From Eubacterium sp. (lineage in GTDB: Bacteria > Bacillota_A > Clostridia > Peptostreptococcales > Anaerovoracaceae), in assembly GCA_021769545.1 (NCBI GenBank), contig JAETSS010000048.1, positions 1-8,537 of the forward strand: a stretch of DNA of 8,537 nucleotides, in the 5' to 3' direction. The first letter of the stretch is position 1, and every line of letters begins with the position of its first letter. The position numbers and the translations under genes are program-made. Positions 5,983 to 8,537 of the stretch are shown one piece after another. Under the pieces are notes generated by a model. The model saw nothing but the letters and a program-made list of their open reading frames with translations. It did no database searches and was not told where the DNA came from.

Positions 5983-7251
5983 ATGACTAACAAAATGAAG
6001 TTGAGAGATGAAAACGGCAAGATTTATTTCGGATGGTACATCCTTATATTGTCGGCTTTGACAGGAACGCTTATTTATAACGGTATCATTTCCACATCAG
6101 GAGTATTCATGATCCCTGTAACGATGGAATTAGGCATACCTGTAGGTTCTTTCTCGTTATATATCTCTATTTTATCGATAGTAAACATCATCACTCTATA
6201 CGTTATTTCAAGAAAACTCAATAAAAACAATATCAAAAAAATAATGATAATAACAGGCTGTTTAGGTGTGTTATCATTCATAGGATTTTCCTTTAGTACA
6301 CAGGTATGGCATTTCTACGCTTTATCGATCCTGCAGGGAATATGCTTCGGAGCATGTACTATGACACCATGCACGATACTGGTAAGCAACTGGTTCGGAC
6401 CGAAGGTAAGAGGAAAAGCGATGAGCTTCTATATAGGAGGTGTATCGCTGATAGGTATGGGAATCATCAATATTTTAAATATGGTAATCATGAATGCAGG
6501 ATGGAGAGGCGGATATCTCTTCTGCGCAGCAGGTATACTGGTATGTCTGCCGCTTATGGCAAAGTTTGCAGTATGGAGCCCTGCAGAAAAAGGTATTGCA
6601 AGAATGGGAGATACTGAAGAAGCTGTAGAAGCCGGTCCTGTGGATCCTAACGCTATACCGGGATACACGGCAAAAGAAGGACTGAGAAAGCCTGCCGTAT
6701 GGGTCGCTCTGATTTCATGCGTGCTGCTTGTTGTTGCATCCAGCTCTGAATTACAGCACGGTATACCTACTCTCATCATGGCAGGAAATTCACCGACTAT
6801 CGCAACATTCATTTCTTCACTGACCTCTATACTGATGATAGCAACAAACCTTATCATAGGATGGGCGATAGACAAATTCGGAGTACAGATCGGTGCTGTG
6901 GCAACATGTGCATTCTTTGCACTGGCTACATTGGGATATGCTCTGGTAGCGGATATCCCTGGACTCATGTACCCTACCATCGTACTGTATGCATTCGGAG
7001 TTCCTGCTGTCAATACTGTATCACCTCTTATCATGACATACATATGCGGAGAGAAGGAAATACAGAAATTCATCAGCTACATGAATATGCTCATCGCTGT
7101 AGGCGGCATCTTCGGAGCGGCAGTAGTAGGAGCGATGTTCGATATGACCGGCGGATACAAGATCCCTTGGCTGGTAATGACAGTGGTACTTGCTATCGCA
7201 ACTATCATGAGAGCAGTGGCAACTTCCAAAAAGAACAAATTTACAGTGTAG
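5983..7251 (+). CDS. Major facilitator superfamily (MFS) transporter
   Basis: This is a 422-residue cytoplasmic-membrane secondary transporter with about 12 hydrophobic helices in two sets of six. The two halves are split by a hydrophilic loop (about residues 200-237, rich in Glu, Gly and Pro). The loop between helices 8 and 9 carries GWAIDKFG (293-300), matching the MFS motif A pattern G-x-x-x-D-x-x-G. The equivalent loop in the first half (SRKLNKNNIKK) keeps only the positive charges. NWFGPKVRGKAM (136-147) between helices 4 and 5 resembles the oxalate/formate antiporter and monocarboxylate-like group, so an organic anion or amide substrate is plausible but not shown. ATG 5983 is supported by AGGAGG 8 bases upstream. 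The next gene starts 42 bases after the stop with no terminator between, so the two are probably one transcript. Confidence 0.92.
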   Translation: MTNKMKLRDENGKIYFGWYILILSALTGTLIYNGIISTSGVFMIPVTMELGIPVGSFSLYISILSIVNIITLYVISRKLNKNNIKKIMIITGCLGVLSFIGFSFSTQVWHFYALSILQGICFGACTMTPCTILVSNWFGPKVRGKAMSFYIGGVSLIGMGIINILNMVIMNAGWRGGYLFCAAGILVCLPLMAKFAVWSPAEKGIARMGDTEEAVEAGPVDPNAIPGYTAKEGLRKPAVWVALISCVLLVVASSSELQHGIPTLIMAGNSPTIATFISSLTSILMIATNLIIGWAIDKFGVQIGAVATCAFFALATLGYALVADIPGLMYPTIVLYAFGVPAVNTVSPLIMTYICGEKEIQKFISYMNMLIAVGGIFGAAVVGAMFDMTGGYKIPWLVMTVVLAIATIMRAVATSKKNKFTV

Positions 7252-7293
7252 TGTAATAAATAATAGAAGGACTAGTTTAGGGAGACGAGAGTA

Positions 7294-8537
7294 ATGAAAA
7301 ACTATTTAATAAAAAATGCAAAGGTCTGGACAGCTGATAAGCAGCTGCTCTGGGCCGACTGCATCGCGATAAAAGATAAGACCATAGATTATGTAGGCTC
7401 ATACAGCCAGTGGCGCACTGAAGAAGGCATGACGGAGATAGATGCAGAAGGCAAGCTGGTGATACCGGCGTTTCTCGACAGCCATACTCATGTAGTGTCA
7501 GCGGCAAAGACGCTTTGGTGTCTGCTTCTGGAGCAGCGGGAATACAGCTCCATAGACGAGATAATGGAGATCGTCAGAGACTATGCTTCCGCTCATCCGA
7601 AAGAAGAGGTACCGTACATATATGCGTATTCATGCCCGACTCATCTGATGGATGTCAAATATGCTGACAGATATTTTATGGATAAGTACATATCTGACAG
7701 ACCGGTACTGCTGTGTGATATGAACTTTCACCGCTGTCTCGTAAACAGCAAAATGCTTGAATTGATGGAGATCGACGAAAACGTTCCGTACGATCCCACC
7801 ACATCGTGCAATTATGAACGCTTCGAAGGCGGCAACGTGCCCAACGGCATAGTGGAGGAAAGAGCCTTTGAGTTCAGACATGATATCGATAAAATGTATG
7901 ATAAGATAGGCTGGACTCCGCCATCGGAATCGGATCCGGAAACCCTTGCTCCCGTTCTCGATAGATTTACGGACTACGGAGTATGCGGGATACTGGATGG
8001 ATTCACAGAATCCGAAGAGGTATTTACGGGATTGAAGGAACTGAAAAGGCAGGGAAGGCTCAATCACTATTATCATGGCATGCCGCTGATGACCGGCTTC
8101 GATGAGCTGGAGGAGGCCATCGCCACCGCAAAGAAATGGCACGATAAGTATGCCGACGATTATATATACGTGGATACGATAAAATACTTTCTTGACGGTA
8201 CCAACGAGCTTGGTACCGGAGCTGTACTGGAACCATTTGTGAACGATCCCGAAAATTACGGGATGATGAATATGTCGGAGGATGAACTGACGACGGTTTT
8301 CGAAAGGCTCAATCAGGAAGGAATAAATATACAGATCCATCTGGTGGGGGACAGGTCGTTCCGGTCTTCTCTCAATGCAGTGGAACGTGCCCGCAGAACG
8401 GAGAAGGAAAAGGGTCGTGACTTCGATATAAGAGTCACTCTCCTTCACTGTGAGCTGACGCATCCCGATGACAGGAAACGTGCTGCCGAGCTGGGAGTAT
8501 ATATAAATTTCACTCCTGCATGGGCAGGCGGATTCTT
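7294..8537 (+). CDS. YtcJ-type amidohydrolase (3' end missing)
   Basis: 414 codons are visible before the right edge; family members usually run to about 530-560 residues, so about a quarter is missing. The start ATG 7294 follows AGGGAG (7279-7284) by 9 bases. The N-terminal beta-sandwich (MKNYLIKNAKVWTADK) leads to IPAFLDSHTHV, whose H64 and H66 are the metal-binding HxH. TIKYFLDGTNELGTGA (295-310) matches the family's K-x-x-x-DG strand, with K297 a metal-site candidate. IHLVGDRSF (348-356) matches the HxxGD segment with H349, and LLHCELTH (383-390) supplies H385. This pattern is that of the Amidohydro_3/YtcJ group, which includes an N-substituted formamide deformylase. The final metal aspartate would lie beyond the window. 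Placed right after the transporter, it probably hydrolyses the imported compound in the cytoplasm. The substrate is unknown, and intact motifs argue for a working enzyme. Confidence 0.9.
   Translation, partial: MKNYLIKNAKVWTADKQLLWADCIAIKDKTIDYVGSYSQWRTEEGMTEIDAEGKLVIPAFLDSHTHVVSAAKTLWCLLLEQREYSSIDEIMEIVRDYASAHPKEEVPYIYAYSCPTHLMDVKYADRYFMDKYISDRPVLLCDMNFHRCLVNSKMLELMEIDENVPYDPTTSCNYERFEGGNVPNGIVEERAFEFRHDIDKMYDKIGWTPPSESDPETLAPVLDRFTDYGVCGILDGFTESEEVFTGLKELKRQGRLNHYYHGMPLMTGFDELEEAIATAKKWHDKYADDYIYVDTIKYFLDGTNELGTGAVLEPFVNDPENYGMMNMSEDELTTVFERLNQEGINIQIHLVGDRSFRSSLNAVERARRTEKEKGRDFDIRVTLLHCELTHPDDRKRAAELGVYINFTPAWAGGF

Noticed and set aside
7630..8463. A 277-codon minus-strand open frame opposite the amidohydrolase
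   Set aside because: The + strand frame encodes an uninterrupted amidohydrolase with all expected motifs; the minus frame is its shadow.

Overview
The window looks like chromosomal DNA from a low-to-moderate GC Clostridia-type Firmicute. The evidence is strong AGGAGG-type ribosome binding sites, frequent ATA (Ile) and AGA (Arg) codons, a glutamyl-tRNA synthetase of the long clostridial type, A/T-rich intergenic gaps and simple hairpin-plus-T-tract terminators. I cannot name the genus. No rRNA, tRNA, CRISPR array, insertion sequence or phage gene is visible.

Left part (1-2700, + strand): the 3' end of an ABC-type export operon. A multi-pass membrane protein is cut by the left edge. It is followed by an ABC ATPase and an ABC-2-like permease, and the three genes overlap by 16-23 bases, so they are probably translationally coupled. 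A hairpin with a T tract (2652-2699) ends the operon. The substrate cannot be read from the sequence.

Middle (2920-4830, - strand): gltX, glutamyl-tRNA synthetase, with its own good promoter (TTGCAA-17-TAAAAT). It ends in a strong hairpin flanked by T tracts in both directions, which insulates it from the convergent ABC operon. An 8-bp inverted repeat sits on the translation start and leaves the start codon uncertain.

Right part (4829-8537): a likely catabolic cassette. An AraC-family regulator (- strand) with a near-consensus promoter is divergent from a 12-helix major facilitator transporter and a YtcJ-type amidohydrolase (both + strand). The amidohydrolase starts 42 bases after the transporter stop and runs off the right edge. 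The simplest reading is that the AraC protein senses a small molecule, the transporter imports it or a precursor, and the amidohydrolase cleaves a C-N or related bond. The substrate is unknown. This cassette is the best candidate in the window for undescribed biology, though every component belongs to a known family.
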